A stretch of 64,000 nt of DNA from Doryteuthis pealeii (Eukaryota; Mollusca; Cephalopoda; Myopsida; Loliginidae), in contig CM042151.1 of NCBI GenBank assembly GCA_023376005.1, forward strand, positions 80,954,199-81,018,198, in the 5' to 3' direction. A program made the position numbers and the translations under genes. The first letter of the stretch is position 1; each line of letters opens with the position of its first letter. Below the pieces are notes generated by a model. It was not told the DNA's origin, searched no databases, and was given only the letters and a program-made list of their open reading frames with translations. Of this stretch, positions 45,137 to 56,133 are shown piece after piece.

Positions 45137-45540
45137 CTGAGGTCAAAGTTTCCCAACAGTTGGTAACTTTCCATTTGTGCTCTTTGTATTTTTGCTACAC
45201 AGTGTTGTCGATAATCTATGTTACCATAGATTATGCAATACTCTCCATATTCATCATAATTCAAAGAATAAAGATATAAAATATATTTTTATACAAGTGT
45301 CTATCATTCTTTCTAAAATCCAGCTGTTGGTTTTCCAGCCTCTGGGGTCAAAGTTTCCCTACAGTCTGTAACTTTCCATTTGGGCTTTTTGTATTTTCAC
45401 TACACAGTATTGTTGATAATCTATGCTACCATAGATTATGCAATACTCTCCATATTCTTCACAATTCAAAGAATAAAGATATAAAATATATTTTTATACA
45501 CGTGTCCATCGTTCTTTCTAAAATTCAGCTGTTGTGTGCA
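45137..45540. repeat. Tandem duplication, 207-bp unit with internal dyad
   Basis: Two copies, starting ctgaggtcaaagtttccc (45137) and ctggggtcaaagtttccc (45344), stay aligned to about 45540. Each contains a dyad around ataatctatg-nta-ccatagattat and aaagaataaagatataaaat. Confidence 0.85.
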
Positions 45541-45989
45541 ACCTGAAACAAAGAAATTAAGAAACAGTATACTACAAGCCCCAACATTTAAGCCTAAATA
45601 GTAAACTTCATTAGAGTATGATATGCTAACATTTGTTTTGTTTGTTGAATATCCTATGAAACAATTTTACTTTTCAGCAGTAAATATCATTTGTTTCTGA
45701 TTAATAAATCTTATTGGAAAATGAGAAATATTTGAATGTTCATATTCAGTTCATCTTTATTTGAAGAAAAATTATATGTAAATTCTAAAATGAAAAAACA
45801 TAGTGTATTTATATGCTTGATTTCATTGAAATCCTTACTAATTAAAATTGCAAATATTACATGATTTTCTTTTCTTTAATAATATATATTTTTTATTCAC
45901 AGATGTGAATTACAACAGGGAACAAATAAACTCATCTAATAGCCGTATGTAAAAATATTTTACAAAAAATGAACTTGTCTTTCATACAA

Positions 45990-46323
45990 GCAAATTAACA
46001 ATTTAATAAAATATATGCAAAGACATACTGGAGAGAAACCTTATTCATGACATGTATGTAGATCAGCATTTCGACTGTGCTCCATTTTTAAAAAATTATA
46101 TGGGAACACACACTGGAGAGAAATCAGTTTCATGTAAAGTTGATACACAAACAAATCTACACTATTTACAGACCATATTCTTATGAAATATCCAATTGTA
46201 TTGTACAGGAATTTTTCTTTTATCTTAAATATTCCTATACATATTGAAAATAAATTGTGATATTGTCAATTGAGTGGATCAACATTTTGCAGACTTCAAA
46301 TTTGAGGAGACACGTTAACTAAA
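45990..46323 (+). pseudogene. Fossil C2H2 fingers upstream of the plus-strand array
   Basis: 46010-46150 reads [21 protein letters not shown] and matches 46970-47110 of the live array closely, so a two-finger piece was copied about 960 bp away. 46264-46305 reads CQLSGSTFCRLQI then a stop, in frame with the main array. Confidence 0.75.
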
Positions 46324-47163
46324 GTGAAAATCACTTTTACAGTGTGTGGATCAGACTTTTCAGAAAATTCCAGTTTAAAAGTACACATGGGTACACATAC
46401 TGAGGAGAAACCATTTCCTTGTAAAGTGTGTGAATCAACATTTTCACATAGTTCTAATTTAAAAATACACATGCGAACACATACTGGAGAGAAACCATTT
46501 TCTTGTGAGGTGTGTGGAGCAGCATTTTCACAAAAGTCTAGTTTGAAAAGACATATGCGAACACACACTGGAGAGAAACCCTACACCTGTGAAGTGTGTG
46601 GATCAGCATTTTCAGAGAGTTCTATGTTAACAAAACATGTTCGAACACACACTGGAGAGAAACCCTATTCATGTCAAGTGTGTAGATCAGCATTTTCAGA
46701 TAGTTCCCAACTGAAAAATCACATGCGAATTCACACTGGTGAGAAACCATACTCATGTCAAGTGTGTGGATCAAAATTTTCACTTTGTTACACTTTACGA
46801 TTACACATGCGTACTCACACTGGAGAAAAACCCTATTCATGTCATGTGTGTGGATCAACATTTTCACTGTGTTCCACTTTAAAAATACACTTACGAACAC
46901 ACACTGGTGAGAAGCCCTACACTTGTGAAGTGTGTGGATCAGCATTTTCATCACGTCCCAATTTAACAAAACACATGCGAAGACATACTGGAGAGAAACC
47001 CTATTCATGTCATGTATGTGGATCAGCATTTCTACTGTGCTCCATTTTAAAAATTCATATGCGAACACACACTGGAGAGAAACCATTTTCATGTAAAGTT
47101 TGTGGATCAGCATTTTCACAGAAACACAGTTTGAAATTACACATGCGAGTGCACAATAAATAA
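46324..47163 (+). CDS. C2H2 zinc-finger protein, 9 canonical fingers; 5' end uncertain
   Basis: The open frame from 46324 to the TAA at 47161-47163 starts with GTG. The first in-frame ATG is at 46387, inside a finger that lacks its first Cys (TVCGSDFSENSSLKVHMGTH). Nine regular fingers with TGEKP linkers follow to KLHMRVHNK. Fingers 5, 6 and 8 share a less usual SLC or LLC motif (CGSTFSLCSTLKIH). A splice acceptor at ttttacag (46335-46342) could join an upstream exon. Otherwise the gene starts at 46387 or is 5' damaged. Expected nuclear DNA binding, no effector domain seen. Opposite in orientation to, and more diverged from, the other three. Confidence 0.72.
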   Translation: MKITFTVCGSDFSENSSLKVHMGTHTEEKPFPCKVCESTFSHSSNLKIHMRTHTGEKPFSCEVCGAAFSQKSSLKRHMRTHTGEKPYTCEVCGSAFSESSMLTKHVRTHTGEKPYSCQVCRSAFSDSSQLKNHMRIHTGEKPYSCQVCGSKFSLCYTLRLHMRTHTGEKPYSCHVCGSTFSLCSTLKIHLRTHTGEKPYTCEVCGSAFSSRPNLTKHMRRHTGEKPYSCHVCGSAFLLCSILKIHMRTHTGEKPFSCKVCGSAFSQKHSLKLHMRVHNK

Positions 47164-47449
47164 AATGTTTAATATGCAAATTATGTATCTCCTCAGCATT
47201 TTTACAGAATTGGAATTTAAACACACTTAAAGGATCACCTGTTGTAATATTCAGCAGCAGGGGTTAAGATTTTTTAGTTGAATTTCAGCAGTTCTATCAC
47301 TAATTTATTGATCAATTTCCATGACATGCCAACCCATCTAAGATCATCTTATACCTAGAGGTTAGGGAATCGCATTCATTGTACATTCATATTTACATTT
47401 CTTGTGTAGTTGTTTCTTAAGACGTTTTTTTTTTGCACATTTAATATGA
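47164..47449. other. 3' flank of zinc-finger gene, nothing seen
   Basis: No gene or clear repeat. It ends with a string (cattgtacattcatatttac) also found at 40457. Confidence 0.5.
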
Positions 47450-47690
47450 ATTATTTTTAAATGACCTATAAATGAGATACTAACAGTACTTCCACTCTAG
47501 GTCAAAGTGGACCTGTGAGTAATGACTGTGAAGGGGTATTCCTCTCTTCCCAGATCTCCAGAACTGGAGCTACCCCATCAGATGTAGTTTAGTGTCATAT
47601 CCAGCACACACCTTTTGGGAGGATCTTACCCCTCTGCACGAGATACAGTCAGCTCATTCTAAGCCTCGCCAACAATCCTATCACTAAGAT
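47450..47690 (+). repeat. Partial repeat X
   Basis: Diverged copy (ggtcaaagtggacctgtgag, cagatgtagtttagtgtcat) ending in ctaagcctcgccaacaatcc. Confidence 0.7.
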
Positions 47691-47933
47691 CGTCAGGCGG
47701 CCTAATGTCGGTATCAGCTAGACAGTGAGGGAGTCTATCCCCTTTTCACTAGTGCTAGACCAAGGAGATTATTTTAGCTTCTGAGGCAGAGCGCCACACC
47801 TACCATCAGCTCCTTACTTTAACGCACAGATCCCTGTGCTACTCATACGCTGAGTTGGCGAGGGCCAGTATCGAACCAGGAAATTTGTGATTCCTAGCCG
47901 AACGCTATACCGACTGAGCTAAACGGCCCTATC
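47691..47933 (-). repeat. tRNA-derived SINE, family 1
   Basis: Well-preserved minus-strand copy, inserted directly beside partial repeat X, with the A-box complement (ctaccgactgagctaaac-like) at its right end. Confidence 0.88.
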
Positions 47934-48059
47934 AAGATAAGATAAAGATGACCAAACTACAAAAATATATGAAGATAAAACAATTTATCATTGCATTGGT
48001 AGCTAAAGAAGGGAACATTCATTTATAATGATTTTTGAATAAAAAATCTATTACTGCAA

Positions 48060-48300
48060 TTGGCATTTTGCAAATAGAGACATTTTAATACACTTGCAGA
48101 ATTCATGTTTAAAAATCATCTTCTGACACAATATCTGGTAAACATACCTTGACACAATACCTTGTAAACCATGCTCTTACAAGTACAAATAGCAGCTATG
48201 AAAAGAACATCCTCCATTCTAAAAAGAGCCATAGGATATAAGTCCAATACATAAAGAAATGAAGTGTTAACCCCTGGAAAAAGCGCTTGGTTTTTAGAAA
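48060..48300 (+). pseudogene. RLE-LINE tail 3' of plus-strand zinc-finger gene
   Basis: Plus-strand reading with shifts gives a DTIPCKPCSY-like stretch and SSILKRAIGYK, matching the tails beside the other three genes. It lies about 0.9 kb downstream of this gene in the same orientation, with younger insertions between. Confidence 0.65.
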
Positions 48301-48614
48301 AACTATTAAAAGAAAGTCTTTTTTTTTTTAAAAAGAAGAGATATGGTATTCTTGTACTTTATGGGGAGTTGAGCAATTCATATGGTGTAATGTTTCAAGC
48401 TAGATTAGGAGACTATCATTAGTGTTTGATTTTCACTGGGTGCCTTCTTGGCCACAACTAAGCTTAGTGGATGGCTATATGAAGATTTCACATCTAAAAT
48501 AACATGGAATTACTTACTCAGGAGAAATGATAATTCTGTGATTAAATTTTAAAGAAGATCTTACCAGAAAATGGTATTCTTCATTTTCATTTAAGTCACT
48601 AGAAAAATTACATA
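48301..48614. other. No gene seen
   Basis: AT-rich sequence between LINE tail and pogo-like element. Confidence 0.5.
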
Positions 48615-49221
48615 CAGTCATATCTCTATATCATTTTGACTTAAGTCATTTTTTAACATACATTGCTTTTCAAAAATATTGAAATATCAAAAGCTATATA
48701 AGATATTATATTTACATTGTAAAAACAACTGTATCATTCATACCATATGGTACTGTTAATTCCAGGTTGTATTCATAGTTTATACTTATTTTTGTATCCG
48801 AGATGTACTGAGTCAGTAGGCTAACATAAAAACAAACTAGGCTAGCCTGGGCTTAAATTTATAATTTACTGCAATTCACCAATTATGTAGACTAACATAA
48901 AAACAAACTAGGCTAGCCTGGGCCTAGCTACATAATTTACTGCAATTTACCAATTATGTAGACTAAATAAAACAAACTAAGCTAGCCTTCATAATTTACC
49001 AAAATATACCCATTACATTGGCTAACATAAAAAAGAACTTGGCTAGACTAGCAGTCAGCTTTATAATTTACTGGAATTTTCCAATTATGTTGTCTAACAT
49101 TAAAAAACTAGGCTAGGCTTGGCAATAGGTTGGATAATAGCATCTAAATAATGATTATTTCATTTTTGGATCTAAGTCGTGTCTTCGGGAACTAATAACA
49201 AAGTAGGGTGAGGTATTACTG
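48615..49221. mobile_element. pogo-like MITE with short minisatellite, copy 2
   Basis: Ends cagtcatatctct and the complement of cagtaatacctcacc, with TA on each side (48613-48614, 49222-49223). This matches pogo/Tigger-type termini and TA target choice as I know them. The interior (48820-49130) holds about four 70-bp monomers of the array seen at 7870-9320, reversed. No transposase. Confidence 0.7.
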
Positions 49222-49652
49222 TACTGTATATGATGAGAAAATGACTATTTCAAAGGTAGGAATTTAAGCTGTATTGCATTCATTGCATTGTACTATATGT
49301 GAAGAGAAAAGAATAGTACTGTAATTATTTGTATGCAGAAAATAGAAAAAAACAAAGTATTTCAAAAAGATGAATTTATTCTAGATGCTGAAGTTAATGT
49401 TAAAACATTTCACTTTTTAAAAGCCTATATAAAGACATTAGGATGAATCAATGTTGTCTAAACAGTGATGGAAATGTTTAAATAAAAACAAAACGTTTTA
49501 ACATTGACTTTACCACCTATAATAAATTTATCTTTTTGAAATACTTTGTTTTTTTTTATTTTCTACATACCCTCAGATTTATTTCCATATTTTTTCACAA
49601 TTATTTGCACCCTTAAATTTAAGCTATTATTCCATAAAAAAAAGTATTTTTA
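49222..49652. other. No gene; short inverted repeat
   Basis: gaaaatagaaaaaaacaaag (49340) and its complement-like partner near 49540-49570, with gatgaatttattctag between, suggest another small foldback element. Confidence 0.45.
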
Positions 49653-49903
49653 GGGGCCAGGTTAGCTCAGTCGGTAGAGCATTCAGCTAGTAACCACAAG
49701 GTTCCTAGTTCGATACCGGCCCTCGCCAACTCAGCGTATGAGTAGCACAGCGATATGTGCGGTAAAGTAAGGAGCTGATGGTAGGTGTGGCGCTCTACCT
49801 CAGATGCTAAAACAATCTCCTTGGTCTAGCGCTAGTGAAAAGAGGATAGACTCCTTGCTGATTGGCTGATACCGACTTTAGGCCGCCCTGACGACTTTAT
49901 ATA
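49653..49903 (+). repeat. tRNA-derived SINE, family 1
   Basis: Full-length plus-strand copy. Head gttagctcagtcggtagagc, B box agttcgataccgg, tail accgactttaggccgccctg. Confidence 0.9.
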
Positions 49904-50425
49904 GTAAACACTGATGTTCAGAATTTGCAGCAGCTAAATTTAACATTTGTCCTGCTTTTTATTCAGTTTGGAAAGACTAAAAATAAAAAATTTATACAGT
50001 TTATGCTTTGAAGCAAAACATTTACACAGTGTTTAGAGCAAACACATGAACATGTTCACACAAAAGTTCAACAAGCTTGTGGCTAAAATAAGCACACATA
50101 GGAGAAAGACATTTATGAACAAACAAACATTTTGGTAGCTATTTCTCTGTAACAGCATATAACAGAAGGGTTTGTTACATATTAGTTTAGATCATAGCTA
50201 TAACTTATGTGTGGTCATACCATCTTGAAGATGATGATGCATGTAGCCGGATAAAAAGTTAATACTTAGTTTTTGTGTATAAAAACAAACCTTTACTTTT
50301 AGGCTTGAAAATGTGAAAAGAAAAGTGCATGTCACACAGAAATAATTATGCTTTTTTAAAATTTTTTATTTTGCCATTTGAACTGGTTTTGTTTCATACT
50401 ATTTTGTTGATTTTATTGCAATGTT
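49904..50425. other. No gene seen
   Basis: No recognisable coding or repeat structure. Confidence 0.5.
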
Positions 50426-50935
50426 TCATGTGGAGTTATAATTCTGTTGCTCTGGGGAATGTGGAGTACCTCTTAATCACTATTATTCCCAGATCCACTT
50501 TGACCTGGAGTGGTAGTAACTGTTAGGGTCCGATCTATGGGTTAAATAGAAAAAAAAATGAGTTTGAAAAAGGTATTTCTTTTCAAAACTGAGTTTTTTT
50601 TTTAAATTGAGTACTCATCAAGAAAGAAGACAACATAAGTCTTCACTTAAGTCCCATACCAGTCTTCAAGTCTTGGTTGGTTGATTGGTTGGTTGGATTT
50701 TATGGCCTGTCAAACCCTGCTGGGTTATTTTATGCCAAAAAATTATGTTGTTTTCATTCTTGATGAGTACTCATTTTTTTTAAGACTCAATTTTAAAAAA
50801 AAATTGATTACTCATCAAGAATGAAGACAACATAACATTTTTGGCATAAAATAACCCAGCAGGGTTTGACAGGGCATAAAATCCAACCAACCAACCAAAA
50901 CTTGAAGACTAGTATGGGACTTAAGTGAAACCTCT
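50426..50935 (-). repeat. Repeat X pieces, including a head-to-head palindrome
   Basis: 50430-50635 is a reverse partial repeat X. 50637-50783 and 50800-50935 are inverted arms of about 130 bp made of the terminal part of the family (ggttggttggattttatggc, tgggttattttatgcc). They are extended outward by unrelated sequence (cttaagtcccatac), so the arms are longer than the repeat itself. Confidence 0.75.
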
Positions 50936-51074
50936 TCTCCATTAAGATGGGGCAATAGTTTATGAATGAAAGGATGTCTCCTTTCCTACACTGACTGACT
51001 GACTAAAGCCACTCTACATCTTCCATTTGAGACCGGTCAGAAAAAGAAGAAAATGTAATATTGGGAAATAAACG

Positions 51075-51896
51075 TTAGTGGTTTTTGTTACTAACTTTTC
51101 TGTTATTTTTTCTTGCCACCTGAAAATATTACACCAATTCCAGCACCTTCACTAATGAAAACTATTCAAAATAAATTCCCCATAATTTCCCGCCATTTAC
51201 AGAGTATTGGAAAGCTGAAAAAGCTCCATAAATGTTGTCGTAAAGGATCCACTTTTCGTCACAAGTGACTATTCGGTCAAGAAAGGGGTCATTAGTGTTA
51301 TGCAAACTGAGCATTGAGCACACTTCAAACAGCCTATGTTTTTGGTGCTCATTGAGCTCATGAGGAACCCGTTTATCAAGCTTTTTCACCTTTCTGATAC
51401 TCTGTAAATGGCGTGAAACTGTTGCAATGCTGACACCAAGTGTCTGAGACATTTCTCTGACACTTTGTCGTGGATTTTGCTCAACAACTGCCTGCAATTG
51501 TTCATTGTCAAGACTGCATGTCGTCCTCTACCTTCTTCATTTTCAAGACTCTCATCTCCACTGCAGAATTTCTGGAACCACCTTTATACAGTCCGATCAC
51601 TTGTGAATTCATCTCCCCATGCTTTGTTGATATTGGCAGCAGTTTCGGAGGCATTGTGCCCAAGCTTGAACTCATGCAATATAAGAAGGTGAAGGTCATG
51701 TTTAGGCATGCTCATCTTTGAAGGCCCCTATTTTTCAAAAATACATTCTATCTGAAAATAAATTGAATTTTATTTTTGAGCACACATTAATTATTATATA
51801 TGCAAAAATTCACCTGAAATAAACAAAAAATTCTATGTTAAAATGACATTTCAAAACCGAGCACTTCAATCGGCTATTATTTTTGTAACAACCTAA
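51075..51896 (-). pseudogene. Internally deleted mariner element
   Basis: The 5' end on the minus strand is ttaggttgttacaaaaataa at 51896, followed outside by TA. The transposase reads MPKHDLHLLILHEFKLGHNA, then (shifted) a WFQKF-CSGDESLE-like block. Next come NPRQSVREMSQTLGVSIATV, VPHELNEHQKHRLFEV and TCDEKWILYDN, which carries the first catalytic Asp. It then jumps to a C-terminal YFE end. The middle with the other two Asp residues is deleted. Non-autonomous. The 3' terminus near 51075 is degraded. Confidence 0.8.
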
Positions 51897-51950
51897 TAGT
51901 ATTTTATTTGTCTATCATCATTTGTTTGCACACAGTTATATATATCAAGT

Positions 51951-52246
51951 GAGGTGCACAGTGTAATGGTTCGAGTCATAGGAAAACGAATCGTCAATCC
52001 AAGTTCAAGTCCTGGATGAGGCTGTTTACATTTCATATAGTGCTAATACACTTGGGAAAGGTATGAATCCATCTATTCTCCTTCCAGCTATGGATAAATA
52101 GCAGGATGGATTGGGTTCTTTAACCTTGGTTAGGCAACTAGTCTAGGAGAAGGAAAACTCTGAATTCAAACCTGTTAAACTCCATTTGATAAATTGGCCT
52201 TGTGTCATATCCTGCTTGTGCGGATGGGGTTGGATAAATATATATA
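51951..52246 (+). repeat. tRNA-derived SINE, family 2
   Basis: Full-length plus copy. Head gtgtaatggttcgagtcata, B-box region aagttcaagtcctgg, tail ccttgtgtcatatcctgctt then TA repeats. Confidence 0.85.
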
Positions 52247-53165
52247 TGTTATATCAGAGAGAAGATATCTCTTATGATTCACAATGCTTACTCACAAAAT
52301 ACACCTCGCTAGCATAAAACATCAAAACTCAAGTCGGAGGCAACAAGCGGAAGTGAACTCAATGGTACCCTATCACGAAGTGACCAATTCGACGCAGTTC
52401 TGCGCATAGGCTCGGATTGAGTTACGCTTGAGAGGAATTCCAAAATAAACAAAAATAATATTGTAAGGAATCCGGATTTTCAGCCAATGAAAAATCTTCC
52501 CGCTAAACACCCCAAAGGCATTCTGGAGCCTACATCGTTAGCATATAAACCCAGGCATTTTTGAGAATCGGCAGTTGACGGACGGCGAGGACGCCAAGAA
52601 TATCACCAGGCGGGCAGGATCAAAAGGCCGCTATTTTCCACTACCAAGTTGCGCCCGCACCTACCCGACATTTACTTCAACTCATTACCACGGACGGCCG
52701 ATATCCTTACCTTCCCTGACCATCACTATTCCACTGGGTAATTCCTGACTTGGTCCCTACACCAGGTGACCGTATCAACTCACTTTCTACTACCTCACGC
52801 CTCGCACCAGGCCAAGAGAGAACTGACGTATTATCATACGCTACCCACTACAACTCACTGAGATATTCCTGACTTATTTCCCGCACCAAGTGACCGTATC
52901 AACTCAACTTCTACTACCTCACGCCTTGCACCAGGCCAAGAGAGAACTGACGTACCATCATACGATACCTACACCTCACAGACCCCACGGCCATTCCTGA
53001 CTTACGACCCCTCGGCCACTCCAGAGAACTACTACGATTATCTACATCAACAACAACAACAATTTTGACACTCGTTATTTCAATAAACGATTTTTTATCC
53101 AATTAATCTTGTCCATTATTCTTCCTTGCAAACCATACGCTTTTAAGGATACCTAAGATATAACA
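52247..53165 (+). mobile_element. Solo LTR with internal tandem duplication
   Basis: Inverted termini tgttatatc and gatataaca enclose 919 bp. It has a TATA-like gcatataaaccc (52549), GC-richer transcribed sequence, two copies of a 122-bp block (from about 52747 and 52869, accaggccaagagagaactg) and ttcaataaacg before the end. It sits in TA repeats, so the duplication is ambiguous. Related to 26200-26852. Confidence 0.7.
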
Positions 53166-53179
53166 TATATATATATATC

Positions 53180-53400
53180 AATAATACAAATAATTTGCAC
53201 ACTGTTGTATCGTTTCAAGTATTCTTAACTACTACTAATAATTTATATACAATTATATGGTTTGAAGTAGTTATTCCTATTTGATAATAATCATTTGTTT
53301 GCACACAGTTATATGGTTTCAAGTAACTATTCTTAATACAAATTTGCACAGATTTAGATGGTTTTAAGCATCCTTTATACAAATAATTTTAAAATTGATT
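53180..53400. repeat. 55-bp-type minisatellite
   Basis: Four or so diverged monomers of aataatttgcacac, agttatatggtttcaagta, then a variable part. They run into a repeat X fragment (tattcaacccatagatgg). Confidence 0.75.
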
Positions 53401-53430
53401 TATTCAACCCATAGATGGTACCCTACCAAG

Positions 53431-53698
53431 GGACCATATGACCTTTAGGCACCCCTTTTTGATCTCGATTAAGAAAGGACATGATTTTCATTTACACCAT
53501 CAATATCTGTTTTAACAGACGAATTTTAGTTTTTTTTTTTAATTATAAAACTAAACCCTAACCCCTAACCCTAACCCTAAACCCTAGTCCTAACCACTAA
53601 CCCTAACCCCTAACAAACCGGATATTGATGGTGTAAATGAAAAACATGTCCTTTCTTGATCGAGATAAAAAAAGGTGTGCCTAAAGGTAATATGGTCA
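53431..53698. mobile_element. hAT-like foldback MITE with telomere-like loop, copy 2
   Basis: Inverted ends ggaccatatgacctttaggc and the complement. Flanks ctaccaag (53423-53430) and ctaacaag (53699-53706) are an 8-bp duplication with one mismatch. The insertion splits a repeat X copy after ggtacc. The loop has about ten CCCTAA-type units (53562-53625). Confidence 0.85.
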
Positions 53699-55139
53699 CT
53701 AACAAGTACTACCATCATGTGTTAAAGTGGACCTGGGATTAATGGCAATGGTGGGGTGACTCCATATTACCCAGAGCCACAGAACTAGAGAAATTTGATT
53801 AATCTGCAAATGTTTAATTGTAGTTATTACTATATCTTCAATTAAACTGTATCTAATGGTGAGGCTCCAATTCTGGAGCTCTGGGGAGTGTGGAGTACCT
53901 TTTCATGACCATTACTTCAAGTATTCAGCATAAAATAGACCAACAAGGGTTGACATGCCATAAAATCCCAAAAATGAAAGAAAGAATGCACTTTTTAATT
54001 CCATTTTTTAATTATCTATGAGCAGTTATATGATATCAAGTATTAACTGTCTAATACAAATAATGTCCTGGGTATGATGCTGAATTGCATCTAGTGGTAA
54101 GGTTCCAATTTCTGGAGCTCTGAGGAATGTGGAGTACCCCTTCATCACCATTACTCCAAGGTCCAGCCTGACCCGGAGTGGTAGTACCAGTTAGTGTCCC
54201 ACAGTATAAAATAATTGGTTGGTTGGTTGGATTTTATGGCATGTCAACCCATTGGGTTATTTTATGCCGAAAACGTTTTTGTTTTATTTCTTCTTTGTGA
54301 AGTATGGCTGTTATGTGTGTAGCTATTTGAGTATCATTTTAGATTTTGCTTCTATTAGTTTGGTTGGTTGGTTGGATTTTATGCCATGCCAAACCCTGTT
54401 GGGTTATTTTATGCCGAAAACGTTTTTTTATTTCTTTTTTGTGGAACATGGCTGTTATGTGTGTAGCTATTTTGGGGTATTATTTTAGATTTTGTTTCTA
54501 TTAGTAATTGGGCATTTCTGCTGAGGATTTGTATATCAAGTGTTTATGTGGTGAATTTTTGTAAGTCTATGAGTCTACATCTTTGAAATGAGGTCGGTTC
54601 TTTTTTATAAAGTTCAATAAGTTTTTAAGATCTATTTTTCCAATTTGAAAAAATAGACCATAAAAGCTAGTCTGTTCATATTGTTAACATTTTAGAATCG
54701 AGTGCGGTTAAGGTTTGTGCATTCGATCAAAATATGTTTTATTGTGTATTGGTTTCCACATGAATATTTAGGTGGAGATTAAGGAGGAATCATTAGGCTT
54801 GAATGATCTACGGCTAAGAATTGTTGCCAATAAAGGTTCCCATAGTTCATTACAATTCATTGTTGAATGATCAACTACTTTTTTTACACAGTTAGTGAGT
54901 TAAATAGAAGAAAATGGGTTAACAAAAATGTGTTTTGAAAAAAATGAGTTCCAAAAAAGAATTTTCAATACCCATCAAGAATGAATGGAACAAAACGTCT
55001 TCGGCATAAAATAACCCAACAATGGTTGACATACCATAAAAAAAGTATATTTCCAATGCACCATTGCACTTTTTATAATTCCACATTTTTATCTGTCTAT
55101 GATCCTTTGCACACAGTTATATGATATCAAGTATTCCTA
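53699..55139. repeat. Repeat X family copies, both orientations
   Basis: Pieces at 53700-53810 (plus), 53860-53990 (minus), 54070-54290 (minus) and 54360-54430 (terminal ggttggttggattttatg block). 54500-55000 includes unclassified sequence and another end (taaaataacccaac). The frame at 54219-54488 is made of this repeat. Confidence 0.7.
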
Positions 55140-55381
55140 GGGCCGGGTTAGCTCAGTCGGTAGAGCGTTCGGCTAGAAACCACAAGGTTCCTAGTTTGAT
55201 ACCGGTCCTCGCCAACTCAGCGTATGAGTAGCACAGGGATCTGTGCGGTAAAGTAAGGAGCTGATAGTAGGTGTGGTGCTCCACCTCAGATGCTAAAAAA
55301 ACAATCTCATTGGTCTAGCGCTATTGAAAAGGGGATGACTGGCTGATACCGACTTTAGGCCGCCCCGTCGACTTTACTTTA
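55140..55381 (+). repeat. tRNA-derived SINE, family 1, best-preserved copy
   Basis: Starts ggccgggttagctcagtcgg and ends gtcgactttactttatt. It interrupts a 55-bp-type monomer (atgatatcaagtattcct) that resumes after it. Confidence 0.92.
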
Positions 55382-56133
55382 TTCCTATGTAATAAAAAGT
55401 GTGTCCTGTGTATAACACTAAACTGCATCTAATGTTGAGATTCCAATTCTTGAGCTCTGGGGAGTGTTTAGTACTCCTTCATTGCCATTACACTCAGATC
55501 CACTCTGACCCGGAGTGGTAGTACTTGTAAAAGTCCAATCTCTTGGTTAAATAGAAAAAAAATGAGTTAAAAAAAATGTGTTAAAAAAGATATTTAGTTT
55601 TTTTAAAAATTGAATAACATCAAGAATGAATAAAACAAAGCATAGTCAGCATAAAATAACTCAACAAGGTTTGACTTGCCATAAAATCTAACCAACCAAC
55701 CCATCTATGGTTTAAATAGATAAAAAATTAGTTCAAAAAAGTGGTTTTAAAAAATTTGTATACCCAACTAGAATAAATAAAACAAAAATGCCCTTGGCAT
55801 AAAATAACCCAAGCATTTACATGCCATAAAACCCAACCAACTTACCTAATAGAAATAATTTGCATACAGTTGTATGGTTTCAAATTTTTCTATCCAATAT
55901 TGATAATTTATACATAATTATATGGTTTTAAGTAACTATTTCTATTTACGATAATCATTTGTTTGCTCGTTTTTATGGTTTCAAGTATTCCTAACATCAA
56001 AGATTTTTAAGTTATTATATAGCTTCAAGTAATTAATAATAATCCCTAGTTAACATTTATAGCTTCAAGTATCTTTACTTAATACAAATAATTTACAGTT
56101 ATATGGTATCAAGTATTCAATTATCTAATATGA
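55382..56133. repeat. Repeat X (minus) followed by 55-bp minisatellite
   Basis: 55385-55830 holds two reverse partial repeat X ends. 55845-56130 holds five or so diverged monomers with atggtttcaagt. Confidence 0.7.

Noticed and set aside
46622..47224. 200-codon minus-strand frame
   Set aside because: Antisense shadow of the plus-strand finger array.
53562..53625. True telomere or chromosome end
   Set aside because: The units are few and impure, and they lie inside a transposon loop with target duplications.
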